A stretch of 64,000 nt of DNA from CAVTBT01 sp963733065 (GTDB lineage Bacteria; Actinomycetota; Thermoleophilia; Gaiellales; Gaiellaceae), in the NCBI GenBank assembly GCA_963733065.1, contig CAVTBT010000002.1:186001-250000 (forward strand). Direction: 5' to 3'. This document shows, piece after piece, positions 63,501-64,000 of the stretch; the first letter of the stretch is position 1; every line of letters starts with the position of its first letter. The position numbers were made by a program, and so were the translations under genes. The notes beneath the pieces were generated by a model that did no database searches, was not told the origin of the DNA, and was given only the letters and a program-made list of their open reading frames with translations.

Positions 63501-64000
63501 GCCTCCGCCTGCCGTCCGCTCCGGTACAGCGCCAGCGCGAGCTGCCGCCAGAGCCGTTCACGCAGCGAGTGCTCGGCGACGAGCGCTTCCAGCTGGGCCA
63601 CGAGCGCCGCGTGGCGGCCGAGCTCGAGCTCGGCCTCGATCCGCTCCTCGAGCGCGGTGAGACGCAGCTCCTCGAGCCGGGCGGCCTCCGTCTCGGCCCA
63701 GGGCTCGTTCGCGAGGTCGGCGAGCGCAGGCCCGCGCCAGAGGGCGAGCGCCTCCCGGAGGGTCGCCGCCCGCGTCGCCGGCTCCTGACCCGCTGACTCG
63801 CTGAGCAGCCGCTCGAAGCGTCGCGCGTCGACCGCGTCAGGGTCGACCGCGAGCACGTAGCCCGGCGGCTGCGTCCGCACGAGCTCCGGGCCCAACGTCT
63901 TGCGCAGCTGTGAGATCGCGTTCTGCAGCGAGCCGACCGCCGAGGCGGGCGGGTGCTCGCCCCAGAGCTCGTCGACCAGGCGGTCGGTGGAGACCACCTC
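60524..64000 (-). CDS. AfsR/SARP-type giant regulator with AAA and TPR domains (5' end outside window)
   Basis: At least 1159 aa, open past the right edge. In order: end of an OmpR-like DNA-binding domain (VDELWGEHPPASAVGSLQNA, RTQPPGYVLAVDPD), a bacterial transcriptional activation domain (~85-205), a degenerate cyclase-like domain (~225-365; metal aspartates lost: VVSVLAASMP and GPEGLVAVFG), an AAA/STAND ATPase (Walker A TGEPGIGKTRLARELV, Walker B LLLLDDIHWAEP), and ~400 residues of TPR-like helices to the C-terminus. Such proteins switch on secondary-metabolite or stress genes after ATP-driven oligomerisation. No target cluster is in view. Confidence 0.9.
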   Translation of the reverse strand, partial: EVVSTDRLVDELWGEHPPASAVGSLQNAISQLRKTLGPELVRTQPPGYVLAVDPDAVDARRFERLLSESAGQEPATRAATLREALALWRGPALADLANEPWAETEAARLEELRLTALEERIEAELELGRHAALVAQLEALVAEHSLRERLWRQLALALYRSGRQAEALEACRSATSALDELGLEPSAALRQLERDILQQSTALTAPALEAEDQVAPEAGGERRVVSVLAASMPEHEDPDALRAALERVLEAANAAVGRHGGELERFGPEGLVAVFGAESSREDDALRAVRAGLELHQTAGVDVGVATGEAVVAEEPRVAGAAVARAAGLARSGSGVLLDPRTYELVRETVTAEPAGPLARVLAVATARPEGGLDAPLVGREPELARLRASFDTAREETRCVTALVTGEPGIGKTRLARELVRSLDATTLIGRCVAYGEGATFLPVVEALHGVDVRLAEDDLVERRIEGLAGAQEPGTLGESYWAIRRLLEALARARPVLLLLDDIHWAEPALLDLVEYLRDRVTDAPLLVVSLARPELLDERPGWSLDALRLEPLDEDETRELVANTAAGLEEETRERIVVLAEGNPLYAQQLAAFAAESGKALEPGAMPASIDAVLAGRLGRLEAGERATLQRAAVVGREFSRGAVAALAPPDLAVDAHLLALTRRGFVRPLPDPLPGDDAYRFHHVLVRDAAYATLTKEQRADLHERVADWLDRDGPGDDAIVGYHLEHAVLLRRDTGLRADDLARSAGERLGAAGILAWARSDGRAALGLLERARALTPPGGRRAEFDYERAIVLRSAARGDEAVLALNEAHDAARAVNDERMVVRSRLELAAMEMMNGTISPEQLLAEADDAITTLRREGDDRGLGRASLTVGIAQNLRCENRLAQEASSLALEHYRLAGFATSAAMSTYVLALFYGPTPVPDGIGECEALLQAAADRGSEANILSALGAFQGLAGRLDDARLAAERVRTMYDDLGMTLADPTGLAQLQLVVESANGCTEEAAQIARASLHELLLLGEHPWAATRAAHLAALELDLGNHDAAVAAIAVAQQHALPHDKVMELLNPAVEARILARQGDHAKAQRLARAAVAAGQETDAVLDRAQTLMALAEVLVAADEVDDAATAVREAERLLQAKGCTAGLDQLHSRFAELSAS

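Noticed and set aside
60554..63796. 1080-codon plus-strand frame opposite the SARP regulator
   Set aside because: Antisense shadow of a gene with recognisable BTAD, AAA and TPR domains; its own translation has no domain and shadow-type composition.

Overview
The window is one 64 kb piece of a GC-rich, densely coded bacterial chromosome. The gene content is that of an actinobacterium: acyl-CoA carboxylase with a biotin-fused alpha chain and a candidate epsilon-type small subunit, a SigK/RskA-like sigma/anti-sigma pair, an AfsR/SARP-type giant regulator, an MMPL transporter, PucR, ATP-dependent PEP carboxykinase, many GTG/TTG starts and 4-base GTGA/ATGA overlaps. The style fits deep-branching actinobacteria such as Thermoleophilia (Gaiella/Solirubrobacter-like). 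That placement is an inference from gene content, not from a marker gene. No phage, integron, CRISPR or plasmid functions are seen.

Layout. 1-785: end of an AAA ATPase, tRNA-Thr and a 35-bp palindrome. 786-10304: signalling block with an MMPL transporter, a cyclase-REC-LuxR regulator coupled to an aminotransferase lacking its PLP lysine, an 82-aa protein, and a six-PAS histidine kinase coupled to a single-domain receiver. 10410-17277: PucR, a frameshifted GABA-type aminotransferase and a complete polyamine ABC importer. 17291-22346: Rrf2 regulator, sulfate ABC importer and a cystathionine-type PLP enzyme, i.e. a sulfur block. 22521-24360: SigK-like sigma, frameshifted RskA-like anti-sigma and a phosphoribosyltransferase. 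24358-24581: a 224-bp inverted-repeat element.

24594-30839: acyl-CoA carboxylase beta, epsilon-like and alpha subunits interleaved with NlpC/P60, PgsA and a sucrase/ferredoxin-like protein. 30787-32154: a 52-aa Asp-rich peptide abutting a JmjC-type oxygenase. 33792-36444: sucC, a methyltransferase and sucD. 37985-41965: DEAD helicase, aminotransferase, LapA-like protein and a Lon-like PDZ protease. 41969-47080: SDR, mdh, icd and two citrate synthases. 47589-49066: purE-purK. 49070-50961: overlapping xerC-xerD with a 53-aa zinc-ribbon membrane peptide. 51009-57170: GYD protein, hydrolase, PlsC-GNAT fusion, LysE exporter, ABC exporter, DmpA-type peptidase and cupredoxin. 57278-64000: pckA, secreted aldose epimerase with an Asp/His tail, an 11-codon glycine ORF with a near-perfect Shine-Dalgarno, and a giant SARP regulator running off the right edge.

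How it fits together. Central carbon metabolism (succinyl-CoA ligase, malate and isocitrate dehydrogenases, citrate synthases, PEPCK, acyl-CoA carboxylase) is strongly represented and looks like ordinary vertical chromosome. The most unusual items are the acidic peptide/JmjC oxygenase pair, the pseudo-aminotransferase/cyclase-REC-LuxR pair, the inverted-repeat element at 24.4 kb and the 11-aa ORF at 60.4 kb. Two genes carry single frameshifts of the same sense (12.3 kb and 23.35 kb), which could be real mutations or sequencing errors.
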